Below, one piece after another: positions 1 through 9,400 of a stretch of DNA of 14,341 nucleotides. The translations under genes and the position numbers were made by a program. The stretch comes from Prevotellaceae bacterium (GTDB lineage Bacteria; Bacteroidota; Bacteroidia; Bacteroidales; UBA932). The stretch lies in assembly GCA_031257455.1 (NCBI GenBank), contig JAIROQ010000071.1:1-14341 (forward strand), given 5' to 3'. How positions within the stretch are numbered: the first letter of the stretch is position 1; every line of letters begins with the position of its first letter. The notes below the pieces were generated by a model, which saw nothing but the letters and a program-made list of their open reading frames with translations, had not been told where the DNA came from and made no database searches.

Positions 1-356
1 TTTGTACCGATTTTAATTATGTTAGTTAAAATCGGCAAAATGGGATGCCTGACGAACAAAGGATTATAGAAGACGAGAAAGAAAAGGGTACGAAAAAAGG
101 GGAAGAAAAAGAAAAAAAAGCGGCACGAAAAAAGAATTTATCCCCTGAAAGAACAAAGAAATCAATCGTTAGCAGAAATTAGATGTGGGTATGAATAGGG
201 GTATGAAAAGTGTGGAAATTATCAAAAAGGCAAAACGTAACTGATACAAACCCAGTACACAAAAAATGTGCGACCATGAATAGACAACTTAATAAAAATG
301 TGGAAAATTAAAATATTAGAGGCGATTTTAACTAACATAATTAAAATCGGTACAAA
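1..356. repeat. Small element with 34-bp terminal inverted repeats (copy 1)
   Basis: Bases 1-34 are the exact reverse complement of bases 323-356. Each arm is also internally palindromic: CGATTTTAA and TTAAAATCG flank a 9-base loop. The interior is AT-rich and purine-rich. Its stretch 121-205 (from CGGCACGAAAAA to GGGGTATGAAA) resembles the reverse strand of the second element (about 10820-10917), so the two are diverged copies in opposite orientation. The only frame I see inside is 45-182, a 45-codon lysine/glutamate-rich frame ending in SPERTKKSIVSRN. I do not consider it an established gene. The left end coincides with the window edge, so the true boundary and any target-site duplication cannot be seen. 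Size, inverted repeats and lack of a transposase suggest a MITE-like non-autonomous element. A structured transcribed RNA is the alternative. Confidence 0.72.
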
Positions 357-383
357 GATAGTAAATTTTTTAAAAATGCAACA
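353..383 (-). promoter_or_regulatory. Promoter-like -7/-33 boxes at the right edge of copy 1
   Basis: On the - strand, 353-360 reads TATCTTTG, which matches the Bacteroidota -7 consensus TAnnTTTG. Nineteen bases upstream, 380-383 reads GTTG, one mismatch from the -33 TTTG. Transcription from here would run leftwards and begin within or just before the terminal inverted repeat. No recognisable gene lies downstream inside the window, so the transcript would be the element itself. Supported by motif match only. Confidence 0.4.
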
Positions 384-559
384 GTTCAGGAGATATTGGC
401 TCATTTTTTTTTAAATTTTGCGCATCTATACGCTGGGAAATTCGTGAAAAATTAATGATTTTGGGCTTTTGTGGGGGTTGGGGGTCAATTTTTTAAGGGG
501 TTATTTTTGCTGCTTTTAGGGGGGGAGATTTTTTTAGTGGAAAGTGGAGAATGTTTTTT
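384..559. other. Gene-free AT-rich spacer with a cluster of G-runs
   Basis: No convincing gene is present. The + strand has G-runs at 473-477, 480-484, 497-500 and 519-525 in an otherwise T-rich stretch. The first two are separated by only two bases, but the other gaps are 12 and 18 bases, so an intramolecular G-quadruplex would need long loops. Confidence 0.5.
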
Positions 560-592
560 AGTTGTAAGTTGTAAGTTGTAAGTCGTAAGTTG
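560..592. repeat. Heptamer tandem repeat (AGTTGTA, about 4.7 copies)
   Basis: The seven-base unit AGTTGTA repeats head to tail, with one C variant in the fourth copy. It is followed by a GC-rich module at 596-617 (AAGCGCAGCGGCGTAAGCC) that recurs with few changes at 801-822 and 878-893. Other spacers in the window contain the same kind of short repeat with different units. Confidence 0.75.
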
Positions 593-619
593 CGGCAAGC
601 GCAGCGGCGTAAGCCAAAT

Positions 620-635
620 CATACTTCATACCTCA
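620..635. repeat. Short CATACTT/CATACCT tandem repeat
   Basis: About 2.3 copies of a CATACYT heptamer directly follow the GC-rich module. The same combination, with more copies, recurs at 801-850, which shows a composite repeat module in variable copy number. Confidence 0.6.
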
Positions 636-638
636 AGT

Positions 639-774
639 CGTCATTCCGAGCGGAGCGTAGCGAAGTCGAGGAATCTCCTGCGATGCCCCGCTGTCTTTCC
701 CAAACAGCTTGCGTTAGGGAGTAGATTTCTCCACTCCGCGCACTCATTCTTCGTGCGCTCCGGTCGAAATGACG
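639..774. repeat. Dispersed palindromic repeat of about 136 bp
   Basis: The left end (639-657, CGTCATTCCGAGCGGAGCG) and the right end (756-774) are imperfect inverted repeats, about 16 of 19 matching. The interior carries a second pair of related halves, GAGGAATCTCC near 668 and GTAGATTTCTCC near 721. Repeats with this GTCATTCCGAG...GAATCTCC wording are familiar as dispersed non-coding repeats in Bacteroidota genomes, from general recollection rather than a search. Frames reading through it are artefacts. Confidence 0.65.
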
Positions 775-800
775 GGTTAGTTGAAAGTGGAGAGTGGCAA

Positions 801-850
801 CAAGCGCAGTGGCGCAAGCCAACTCATACTTCATACTTCATACCTCATAC
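801..850. repeat. Composite module: GC-rich block plus CATACTT heptamers
   Basis: The GC-rich block AAGCGCAGTGGCGCAAGCC at 802-820 is followed by CATACTT, CATACTT, CATACCT and CATAC at 825-850. It repeats the arrangement at 596-635 with one more heptamer copy. The block GGCGC..AGCCAACTCATA also recurs beside panC at about 13270-13289. Confidence 0.65.
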
Positions 851-880
851 TGGATTGCTTCGCTTCGCTCGCAATGACGC
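851..880. repeat. Short dispersed repeat (GGATTGCTTCGCTTCGCTCG)
   Basis: The stretch GGATTGCTTCGCTTCGCTCG followed by CAATGACG is a widespread type of short intergenic repeat. It ends in the same ATGACG found at the end of the 136-bp repeat and abuts the third copy of the GC-rich block (878-893). No coding role is visible. Confidence 0.5.
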
Positions 881-894
881 AGTGGCGCAAGCCC

Positions 895-940
895 AAATCC
901 GTAAATCCGTAAATCCGTAAATCCGTAAATCCGTAAATCC
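895..940. repeat. Octamer tandem repeat (AAATCCGT, 5.75 copies)
   Basis: Five perfect copies of AAATCCGT and a partial sixth lie head to tail, ending 24 bases before the glmM -7 box. Such perfect arrays can change length by replication slippage. Confidence 0.85.
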
Positions 941-963
941 CCCAACCTCTCTATTATTTTTTG

Positions 964-971
964 TATTTTTG
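964..971 (+). promoter_or_regulatory. Putative glmM promoter -7 box
   Basis: TATTTTTG matches TAnnTTTG and lies 30 bases upstream of the glmM ATG at 1002. No TTTG is present at the usual -33 distance, which falls at the end of the octamer array, so the match is partial. Confidence 0.45.
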
Positions 972-1001
972 CAATCCATAAACAGAAAATGTACCATTAT
1001 T

Positions 1002-2384
1002 ATGACCTTGATAAAATCCATTTCCGGCATTCGCGGAACCATTGGGGGGCAGGCGGGCAAAGCGCTGACGCCAATTGACCTTGTGAAATTTTCAGCGGCT
1101 TATGCCGGTTGGCTTCGGCAACGCAGACAGGGCAAACTCAAAGTAGTGGTCGGGCGCGATGCGCGTATTTCCGGCGAAATGGCGCAGCGTATAGTGTGCG
1201 GAACGCTTATGGGCTGCGGCGTGGATGTGATTTATCTCGGGTTGGCGACCACGCCGACCACAGAACTTGCCGTCATATACGAGCAGGCCGATGGCGGTAT
1301 TATCCTTACGGCGTCACATAATCCGGAAGAATGGAATGCGTTGAAACTGTTAAACGGTCAGGGCGAATTTTTAGACGCCGGCGCCGGCAATGCCTTGCTG
1401 CAACTTGTAGAACAGAATGCCTGCGTGTTTGCGGAAACGGATGCACTGGGTACGCTGACCGAAAATAATACCCATACCGACCGTCATGTGGAAGCCGTGC
1501 TGAATTATCCGCTGGTGGATGTGGAAGCGATTTACAGGGCGGGGTTCAAGGTCGTGGTGGACGCGGTCAATTCGGTGGGCGGCATTGCCATTCCAAAACT
1601 GTTGGCGGCGTTGGGCGTGGAGACAGTTCCGCTGTTTTGCGAGCCCACCGGCCGGTTTGCGCATACGCCCGAGCCACTGCCGCAAAACTTAACTGGATTA
1701 GCCAAAAGCGTAGTCGCGGAAAATGCGCAATTGGGCATTGCCGTTGACCCGGATGTTGACCGTCTGGCATTGGTTTGCGAAGACGGCAGCCTATTCGGCG
1801 AAGAGTACACATTGGTCGCGGTGGCTGATTATATATTGTCGCGCCGTCCGGGCAATACGGTATCGAACCTGTCGTCATCGCGGGCTTTGCGCGATGTGAC
1901 GGAAGCGCATGGCGGCAATTATTTTGCTTCGGCAGTAGGCGAAGTGAATGTGGTAGCCGAAATGAAACGGGTACAGGCGGTCGTTGGCGGCGAAGGCAAT
2001 GGCGGCGTCATTGTCCCCGATTTCCACTATGGCCGCGATGCCTTGATTGGCGTGGGATTGTTCCTGTCGCATCTCGCGCACGAAAAAATTGCCTGTTCGC
2101 AGTTACGCGACCGTTATCCGGTTTATTTTACTTCCAAAAATAAAGTGGAACTTACGCCGGACACCCATGTGGATGCGCTGCTGGAAAAAATGAAAAAACA
2201 GTTTGCATCGCAACGTATCACCGACAGTGACGGCGTGCGTATTGATTTTGACAGCGAAAAAAAATGGGTGCACCTGCGCAAATCCAATACCGAACCCATT
2301 ATCCGCATTTACGCGGAAGCGCCTGACGAAGCGGCGGCCACTGCGCTCGCCGCAGAGGTCATGCATGGCATAGCCATATCATAG
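1002..2384 (+). CDS. glmM: Phosphoglucosamine mutase GlmM
   Basis: GlmM interconverts glucosamine-6-phosphate and glucosamine-1-phosphate in the cytoplasm, the step before UDP-GlcNAc synthesis for peptidoglycan and surface glycans. The 460-residue protein has the full alpha-D-phosphohexomutase layout. The N-terminal SGIRG is at residues 8-12. The catalytic phosphoserine loop TASHNPEEWN places Ser105 as the phosphate carrier. The metal loop DPDVDR is at 249-254, the sugar-binding GEGNGG at 330-335 and the C-terminal phosphate-binding RKSNTEP at 426-432. The ATG at 1002 is preferred over an in-frame TTG at 969 because family members begin just before SGIRG and the TTG lies inside the -7 box. 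A relative acting on other hexose phosphates cannot be excluded by motif alone. A TonB receptor gene begins 30 nt downstream and may be co-transcribed. Confidence 0.93.
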   Translation: MTLIKSISGIRGTIGGQAGKALTPIDLVKFSAAYAGWLRQRRQGKLKVVVGRDARISGEMAQRIVCGTLMGCGVDVIYLGLATTPTTELAVIYEQADGGIILTASHNPEEWNALKLLNGQGEFLDAGAGNALLQLVEQNACVFAETDALGTLTENNTHTDRHVEAVLNYPLVDVEAIYRAGFKVVVDAVNSVGGIAIPKLLAALGVETVPLFCEPTGRFAHTPEPLPQNLTGLAKSVVAENAQLGIAVDPDVDRLALVCEDGSLFGEEYTLVAVADYILSRRPGNTVSNLSSSRALRDVTEAHGGNYFASAVGEVNVVAEMKRVQAVVGGEGNGGVIVPDFHYGRDALIGVGLFLSHLAHEKIACSQLRDRYPVYFTSKNKVELTPDTHVDALLEKMKKQFASQRITDSDGVRIDFDSEKKWVHLRKSNTEPIIRIYAEAPDEAAATALAAEVMHGIAIS

Positions 2385-2414
2385 CTTGAAACCAACCAGA
2401 CAAAGCAATATAAT

Positions 2415-4439
2415 ATGAAACGAACAAAAAAATCTTCCATTCTTTGTTTCCGGAGATGGAAGCGAAAGTCATATGCCGCTTTCGCGAGCTTGGGAAAAGT
2501 AGTTAAAATCGGCGTGATTTGCGTAACGTATTCGCTCATCACCATGCGCGCCCAGCCGACATTGGCGCAGAGCGTGCCGGGAATTATCGCCAAAGACACG
2601 CTTCGTGAACTTGACGAAGTATCCATTACCGGTGAACGACCTCCGCAATTCCGTTCGCTGATGCATGTGGTGGCGGTCATCACCCGCAGCGACATTGAGC
2701 GAGCGGCCGTACACAATCTCTCCGACCTGCTGCGCTATGTCGAAGGAGTTGACATCCGCGCACGCAGCCCCCAAAATGTGCAAGCCGATATTTCCCTCCG
2801 CGGCGGCGCTTTCGACCAGACGGTCATCCTCCTCAACGGCGTCAACATCACCGACCCGCAAACCGGACACCATTCACTCAATATCCCCGTGAACCTTGAA
2901 AATGTAGCACGCATCGAAGTCCTGCAAGGCCCCGGCGCATGGACTTTCGGCGCGGTGGCTTATAGCGGCGCAATAAATATTGTTACCGGCCTCTCGGACG
3001 CATCCGGTGCAACCATCGGGCTGGCGCAGGGGATGCACGAGTTCCAAAATTATAATGCCGCAGGTACGCTTGCATCCGGGCCTTTCCGCGCAGCCGTGTC
3101 TGCCGATAAAAGCAAGAGCGCCGGTTTTGCCGCCAACACCGATTTTGATATTGATAATGTCTATGCGCAACTCCGCTATACCCTGCCCCACGGCGTCCTC
3201 AACGGGCAATTCGGTTACCAGAATAAAGATTTCGGCGCTAATAATTTTTACGGGCCGGAATACCCGACCCAGTATGAGCATACGCGCACGTTCCTGTCGA
3301 GCCTGCGATACAATATCGACAAACGCCGGTGGGGTGCGGCGGCGACTGTTTATCACCGGCAACATCAAGACCGGTATGAACTGTTTCGCAGCAACCCCGC
3401 GCCGTGGTATACCGGCCCGAACTATCACCGTACCGATGTAGCGGGGGCGTTGGTACAGTTCGATTATATCAGCCGGCTCGGGACTACTACCGCCGGAATG
3501 AATGTCCGGTACGAACATATTTACAGTAATAATTTGGGCGAGCCTTTAACAACGCCCGTAGCTATTAAAGGCGAAGACGCTTTCTATACGCTTGAAAAAA
3601 CGCGTAACCATTTTAGCGGATTTTTGCGGCATACCCTGCATGTACAAAAATTCCACGCCACGCTCGGTTTGATGGGCGCGGGGAATAATGCCTTCGGTTT
3701 TCGCGGGTATGCCGGCGGCAATCTGGCGTATGATATTACGCCCCAATGGCAATTGAATGCCGCCGCGAGCAACAGTTACCGGTTGCCGACTTTTACCGAT
3801 TTATATTACCACGCCGGCCAGCAGCGCGGTTCCATTGACCTGAAACCCGAAGAAGCCATTAACGGGGAACTTGCCCTGCGCTACCGGCACGGCTACTGGA
3901 GCGCGGCGGCGCTGGGATTTTTCCGTTACGGTTACCAGACCATCAGCTGGGTATTCAAAGACGACCAGATGTGGCATGCGGAAAATATTACCCATATCGT
4001 CACCTATGGCGGAAACCTGCACATAGCCTGTGCGCCGCAACAGCGGTTTTTCAAAAAGGCGGCGCTGCATTACGCCTATTTATATGCCGACCCGGAATTA
4101 GACGAATCCGTCAGTTATACCATTGAACAGATGACCCACCAAATCACCGGGACATTGCAACATGGCATCTGGCGGCAGCTTTCGGCAACATGGCAACTGG
4201 CGTACCGGCAACGCGCCGGCGCTTATACGTCATACAACGCCGCCACCGGCGTCTATGCCGCCGCCGTTCCTTTCGCGCCTTTTTGGTTATGCGACTTAAA
4301 AATTTATTGGGACGCCGCCCACTATACCGTCTTTGTGGAAGCGACCAATTTATTCGACCATCCTTACTTCGATTTCGGCAACATCCCCCAGCCCGGACGG
4401 TGGCTGAAAGCAGGAATTACAATAAAAATTAAAAGTTAA
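2415..4439 (+). CDS. TonB-dependent outer-membrane receptor
   Basis: This is a 674-residue outer-membrane beta-barrel transporter energised by TonB. A probable TonB box and linker (ELDEVSITGER, 65-75) precede a plug domain containing LSDLLRYVEGVDIR (102-115), the LRGGAFDQTVILLNGV region (128-143) and RIEVLQGPGAWTFG (166-179). The remaining ~480 residues are barrel strands, ending in an amphipathic strand (GRWLKAGITIKIKS). There is no carboxypeptidase-like N-terminal domain, so it is not SusC-type. Size and plug resemble BtuB/CirA-type receptors for cobalamin, siderophores or haem, but no ligand can be assigned. The N-terminus is unusual: about 30 basic residues come before the hydrophobic segment (about 31-45) and the likely signal cleavage after AQ near 52. 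A later start is possible but no better Met is obvious before the hydrophobic core. It lies 30 nt after glmM. Confidence 0.9.
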   Translation: MKRTKKSSILCFRRWKRKSYAAFASLGKVVKIGVICVTYSLITMRAQPTLAQSVPGIIAKDTLRELDEVSITGERPPQFRSLMHVVAVITRSDIERAAVHNLSDLLRYVEGVDIRARSPQNVQADISLRGGAFDQTVILLNGVNITDPQTGHHSLNIPVNLENVARIEVLQGPGAWTFGAVAYSGAINIVTGLSDASGATIGLAQGMHEFQNYNAAGTLASGPFRAAVSADKSKSAGFAANTDFDIDNVYAQLRYTLPHGVLNGQFGYQNKDFGANNFYGPEYPTQYEHTRTFLSSLRYNIDKRRWGAAATVYHRQHQDRYELFRSNPAPWYTGPNYHRTDVAGALVQFDYISRLGTTTAGMNVRYEHIYSNNLGEPLTTPVAIKGEDAFYTLEKTRNHFSGFLRHTLHVQKFHATLGLMGAGNNAFGFRGYAGGNLAYDITPQWQLNAAASNSYRLPTFTDLYYHAGQQRGSIDLKPEEAINGELALRYRHGYWSAAALGFFRYGYQTISWVFKDDQMWHAENITHIVTYGGNLHIACAPQQRFFKKAALHYAYLYADPELDESVSYTIEQMTHQITGTLQHGIWRQLSATWQLAYRQRAGAYTSYNAATGVYAAAVPFAPFWLCDLKIYWDAAHYTVFVEATNLFDHPYFDFGNIPQPGRWLKAGITIKIKS

Positions 4440-4469
4440 AAACTAAGAGTTAAGAGTACAGACGCACTA

Positions 4470-4505
4470 AATCTTTGAATCTTTGAATTTTTAAATCTTT
4501 AAATT
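4470..4505. repeat. Octamer tandem repeat (AATCTTTG-like, 4.5 copies)
   Basis: AATCTTTG, AATCTTTG, AATTTTTA, AATCTTTA and AATT lie in register between the convergent receptor and susD genes. The copies have diverged, unlike the perfect octamers upstream of glmM. Confidence 0.65.
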
Positions 4506-4509
4506 AAAA

Positions 4510-4537
4510 AGGCCGGCCTTTTGTGAAAGGCTGGCCT
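4510..4537 (-). terminator. Rho-independent terminator of susCD, possibly bidirectional
   Basis: Arms 4510-4521 (AGGCCGGCCTTT) and 4526-4537 (AAAGGCTGGCCT) form a 12-bp stem with one G-T/A-C imperfection and a 4-base loop. Read on the - strand the stem is followed by TTTTTAATTT, a proper U-tract, so it best fits termination of susD transcripts. The + direction lacks a strong U-tract after the stem, but the hairpin could still protect the 3' end of the receptor mRNA. Confidence 0.8.
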
Positions 4538-4570
4538 GATTATGAATTAATTTATCTATGATGCCCTCGA

Positions 4571-6421
4571 CTAATTCCAACCGGTGGTTTGGGTAAGCGT
4601 ATAGCCTTGCGACTTGTATAAATCAATTTGGTTTTTACCCACAGGGGACAAATATACCCTGTCCGTAAAATCATCCCTGTCGGCTACGCCTTCCGGCAGG
4701 TAATAGCCAACCATGTCGGCGGCATTGCTGCCGTTGAAGGTAACAATCGACCCATCCGCTTTCTGGACTTTGGTGATACCCACTTTCGTGTCGGCAACCA
4801 GTTCGGGAATTTCATTCGGAATATCTACCCAGATACCCCTCAAGATGTCCGGTTTCACAGAGCCTTTCATGTAGTGGAGTTTCTTCCAACGTTTGATGTC
4901 TAACAGGCGCGCCGGTTCCCCGTATAATTCCATGCGGCGTTCGCGGCGGATTTCCCAAATCAACTGCGGGATGTCGGTATCACGCGTGGGGTCATTCGGT
5001 AAGGCGCCCAATGACAAATGGGGAGTTTTAACCACGCCTTTGTTGGTAGCTACGGCATCCAGCGGCCGGTCGCGAAGCTTGTTGATGGATTTATCAATGT
5101 CGGTTTGCGTTACTGCTGCACCACCCAATTGCGCCAATTCCGCTTTTGCTTCAATCCAGTTCAACAGGATTTCCCCATAGCGGATAACCGGTGCGTCATT
5201 GGTGTTGGTGTTACTCGTGTATTTGGCAGGAATAGGCGGCGTTAAAGTCGGCCCAGTTCTGTCCACAAATTTGGTGGTGAACAGCAATGCTGCCGCTTTG
5301 GGGTTTAACTGCTCATAGAATGAAGATTCAAAGCGCGGATCGCGGGTTTTGATTAAATTTTGCAGGTCGAATTTATCGGCATCCACTACTGTTGAGGCTT
5401 GCCAAACCTGTCCATCATTGCAAAGGAACGCTTTTACTACATCCAGGTTGGCCGACTGGTCTTGGGCTTCGTAGGAGCAATTGTAAGAGGCTACGCAGTG
5501 CATGACTAAAGTAGCTTCATAATGCCGGTACATGATACATTCCGTATTTCCCGCCAGGCTTTCGGAGCCGAAAAGCGTGCGCATATCCGTAACGATGTCA
5601 TATTTGCCCGAATTTATCAAGTACTCGGCGGCTTCTACGGAAAAATCCAAGAATTTCTTTGCACGCGTGTTATCATTGTTATGGTATTTTTGCCACGTGC
5701 CTTCAAACAGCATCCAGCGCGAAATAAAGGCGGCCGCTACATACCTGTTCAGGTACTGGTTTCCGTCTGCTTCCCGGAGGTTTTGGAGAACATATTTAAA
5801 TTCATTATATACGTTATCCATTACCTCGTTGCGCGGCGTACGGTCTTTGTAGAGGATATCTTTTTCAGCCGTAGAAAATTCTTGTTCGTAATACGGCACA
5901 TCACCGAAAACGCTTACCAGCCGGCAATAGTCTAAGGCCTTAAAGAACCGCGCTACCGCCAGCCAGTGGCTCGTAGCCTCTGCCGTAAGGATACCTTGCA
6001 TCTTTGTTTCAATACGATTAATCATCAGGTTGGCTTTCCGTATCCAACCGAAATACCATGTAGGGCCGGCGTATTGCGTCAGCCATGCAGCCCCTGTAGT
6101 AGTAGCGGCGTTAGAACCTCTGGAACTGGGTACTTCGATTTCAAACAGGGATTGTACATTTTTCTGCACAACGTCATCGCTGAAAATATACCCTTTGAAG
6201 TGGGAGTAATCCAACGTCCAGCTGGAATTGTATCCTACAAAGAACTGGGCGTAAAATTCATTGGCAAACAAGCGCAAATTGCTTTCCTGAAACCAGTAGG
6301 TCTCGTCGTCCGGACTGTTGAGTTGCGGACGGTCTAACAGGTCGTTGCAATTCCAGCAGAGGAACAGCGGCAATAGCGCAAAGAACAATATTATTTTTTT
6401 CATTATCATATTATTTTTCAT
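4571..6421 (-). CDS. SusD/RagB-family outer-membrane nutrient-binding lipoprotein
   Basis: SusD proteins are surface lipoproteins that form the lid over a SusC barrel and capture glycans, peptides or other oligomers. The 616-residue length fits. A hydrophobic signal (about 9-22) leads to CWNCNDLLDRP, where Cys25 aligns with the lipidated Cys usually followed by D-x-L-D. The preceding residues (C-W-N) are a poor lipobox, and Cys22 is an alternative. Later family hallmarks are the helical AAAFISRWMLFEGTW segment, the C-terminal WEIRRERRMELYGEPARLLD stretch and the final YLSPVGKNQIDLYKSQGY. Starts at 6421, 6409 or 6403 are possible. MKKIILFF from 6403 looks most like a lipoprotein signal. It follows susC by 12 nt and ends before a terminator. 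The substrate is unknown. Confidence 0.93.
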   Translation of the reverse strand: MKNNMIMKKIILFFALLPLFLCWNCNDLLDRPQLNSPDDETYWFQESNLRLFANEFYAQFFVGYNSSWTLDYSHFKGYIFSDDVVQKNVQSLFEIEVPSSRGSNAATTTGAAWLTQYAGPTWYFGWIRKANLMINRIETKMQGILTAEATSHWLAVARFFKALDYCRLVSVFGDVPYYEQEFSTAEKDILYKDRTPRNEVMDNVYNEFKYVLQNLREADGNQYLNRYVAAAFISRWMLFEGTWQKYHNNDNTRAKKFLDFSVEAAEYLINSGKYDIVTDMRTLFGSESLAGNTECIMYRHYEATLVMHCVASYNCSYEAQDQSANLDVVKAFLCNDGQVWQASTVVDADKFDLQNLIKTRDPRFESSFYEQLNPKAAALLFTTKFVDRTGPTLTPPIPAKYTSNTNTNDAPVIRYGEILLNWIEAKAELAQLGGAAVTQTDIDKSINKLRDRPLDAVATNKGVVKTPHLSLGALPNDPTRDTDIPQLIWEIRRERRMELYGEPARLLDIKRWKKLHYMKGSVKPDILRGIWVDIPNEIPELVADTKVGITKVQKADGSIVTFNGSNAADMVGYYLPEGVADRDDFTDRVYLSPVGKNQIDLYKSQGYTLTQTTGWN

Positions 6422-6433
6422 AATTCGTTTTTT

Positions 6434-9400
6434 TTAGAAAGTTAATTGAATACCAAACGACACGTTTTTGAACATGGGCGCGCCCACGCCGGTACGGCTG
6501 GAATTGTAGTCTGAAGTATTCCACATCGAATAGCCGGTAATTACTTCGGGGTCTACAGGCAAGCCGTTTAAATGGTCAAACGTAAGGATATTTTCCAATG
6601 CCATGTACACGCGCGCTTTGCTCAAATAGATTTTGCGCGTCAGGTGTTCCGGCAAGGTATAGCCCAACGTGATGTTCTTCAACCGTAAATAGGCCATATT
6701 TAACAAATAACGGTCTTGCACATGTGTATTGTTAATGGCGCTATTGCCGTACGCTACAGCATTGATACCGTATGGGCGAGGATAGAAGGCATCGGTGCGG
6801 TCTTCGCGCCAGAAGTCGCCGGCAATGGCTTGCGCCATGGCGCCGTCCGACGGGTTATAACCGGGAATGACCAATGAGCCGTCTCCCCAGATTTCCCGTT
6901 TACCCACTCCCTGGAAGAACACAGAGAAATCGATGCCCTTATAATCGGCTCCCAAGCGGAAACCATACTGGTAGCGGGGCGTTGAATTACCGATAACGGT
7001 CAAGTCACCCGGGTCGTCTTCCGTGCCGCTGCCGTTGTTAATGCGTTTATCACCGTTCAGGTCTTTGTATTTCACATCGCCGGGTCCAAACCGGAAATTG
7101 GCGGAATTTTGTACAAACACCTGGTACACCGGGTCAGTTCCTTTGAGTTTGTTCATCGTCTTACCGTCCACTACAATAGTTTGAATAGTGCCATCGGCGT
7201 TGTATTCAAAGTCGCCGGCCTGGTACAGGCGTTCGGTTTGGTAGCCCCAGATATCGCCGTAGCGTTTCCCTTGATAGAATACCGAACTGGTAATGGTTTT
7301 GGTAGCTTCTTCAGGATAACCGGTAATATCGGTAATGGCATCCGCAAAGGTGGCCATCGCATTTATTCCAATGCCGTTGGCAAACCGGTGGCTAAAATCT
7401 ATCGTAATTTCCAAGCCTTTCGTCCGCAATTCACCGTAATTGCCTACAGACGGTGCAGCGCCGAAAGCTTGCGGCAAGGTAACGCCGGGGGTAATCATAT
7501 TGCGGGTATAGCGTTGATACCAGTCAAACGTAATGCCCAATTCATTGTTCAAAAAGCGGGCGTCTATCCCGAAGTCCAGCGTTTCAAAGTCCTGCCACGT
7601 GATATTGCCGTCCACCATGCCCGGCGTAGCATACTGGGTAAACCGCGTTGTTCCATCCAGCCAGGTAGTATTGCCGGAAGTAAGCGTAGGTACATATAAA
7701 GACGAGGATACGGACTGGTCGCCGATAGTTCCCCACGACCCCCTGAATTTTAGGGTACTCAACGCGGGTTTAGCCCATTCCATAAAGGCTTCTTCGCTGG
7801 CACGCCAGCCGGCGGAGAATGAGGGAAACCAGCGCCATTTTAAGTCGGTGGGGAATTTGGACGTACCGTCATACCGTAAATTGGCTTCCAAAAGGTATTT
7901 GTCCTGAAACGCATAGTTAATACGTCCGAAGAACCCGGCGGTAGCGTCCCAGTAGGTTTTTCCACCGACCGTTTGCGTACCGGTAGCCATGTCGAACTGT
8001 GGGTTTTCCGGGTTGAATAATTCCGTCCGTTGCGCCCAGTGGCTTCGGGTATCCGACTTCACGATGTTCAACCCTGTCATAAACTTTAATTGATGCGCGT
8101 CTGCCAGTACGAGGTTGTAGGTCGTATACAGGTTAAAAGTATGCTGCTGCTTGTTTTCCGACTCGCGGCGGATATGGTCGGGATTACCGCCTTTTGAGGT
8201 ATACGTAGTGTAAGGCAAGTCGTAGGCCGGCATAGCGCCGACTGCGCCGGCAGACACCACATCGCCATTATCATTTACATACACTTGGTTACCTGCGGCA
8301 TCTTTCCTCAGCACGGCAGCCGACCACGAATCGGCGGCGGTATAGCGCGTACCGGGACGATTCCACAAATATTCGTTGTTGGCGAAGGTATAATCGCCGT
8401 CCAGCGTCCATTTATCCGTAAAGTTAAGCGTAAAGCCCAAATTCACGTTCATGTAATTATTTTGCCGCGTAGCCGTATTTGCCTGTGCAGCTTCAGATGC
8501 CGGACTCCGGACAAGGTAGCCTTCTTCGGTAATGCCGAATGGTTGCAGCGGCCCCCAACGGTAAACGTACAGCCATGGGTCGGCAGTAGTGGAATTGGTG
8601 ATATACGGGTAGCTCTTGGTGCGTTGGGAAAACAACATGCCGGCGCGTACGGTAACGTACTTATTGATATCCGAACTTATTTTTGCTGTTGCATTGTAAC
8701 GCTTAAAGTCGTCCTGCTTCGCTGTTTTCATCAATCCCTGCTGGTCGAAATAACCCAGCCCGATATTGTATTTCACATTACCAGCCATTCCGTTGACCGA
8801 TAAATTATGAGTCTGGGTGGGCACCCATTCATCCACCATGTAGTCATACGAATCATACAAACGGATACCGCGCTTAGTACCTGCATCCACATACCAGTCG
8901 CGTCCATACAGTATTGGATCGTCAGGGGTGATAGTATTTCCGTACTTTTCAACCCATTTTTTCGACTTTTCATAACTTTCACGGTTGATAGCCCAAAATG
9001 CGCCGGCGCTGCTTGTGCCGACTCTTTCAAGCGCGGCCATAGTATATTCCAGACCATCTATAGTGGCCATGTCAATATCTTTGGCGACTTTCGCCCATGA
9101 GAAGTTATTGGAATACGTTACGGTTACGCGGTCGGTTTGCGTACCTTTTTTAGTTGTAATCAAAATAACACCCAACGCTGCTTTAGCCCCATAGATAGAA
9201 GAAGCCGCCGCGTCTTTCAACACGCTGATAGCTTCGATATCATCGGGGTTCACAAGCGAGATGCTGGGTATTTCCACGTTATCCAGCAAAATCAAAGGGC
9301 TGGAGCTGGCGGTAGAGTTGATGGAAGCTATTTGCCCGCGAATCCGGAATACTGGGTCGGAGCCTACTTCGCCGCTGGGTACTACAATCGACAATCCCGG

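Noticed and set aside
1..356. Intact insertion sequence
   Set aside because: Inverted repeats are present but the interior has no frame long enough for a transposase. The same holds for 10656-11005.
222..404. 60-codon leftward frame covering the right arm of copy 1
   Set aside because: It is simply read-through of the AT-rich inverted repeat, low in complexity and without a recognisable family. Its start would lie upstream of the predicted -7 box.
619..1060. Leftward frames through the repeat-rich spacer upstream of glmM
   Set aside because: Their translations consist of dispersed repeats and tandem octamers, and one overlaps the glmM start.
2874..3518. 214-codon leftward frame inside the TonB receptor gene
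   Set aside because: It lies entirely opposite a gene with clear plug and barrel features. GC-rich third positions create such shadows, and it shows no domain.
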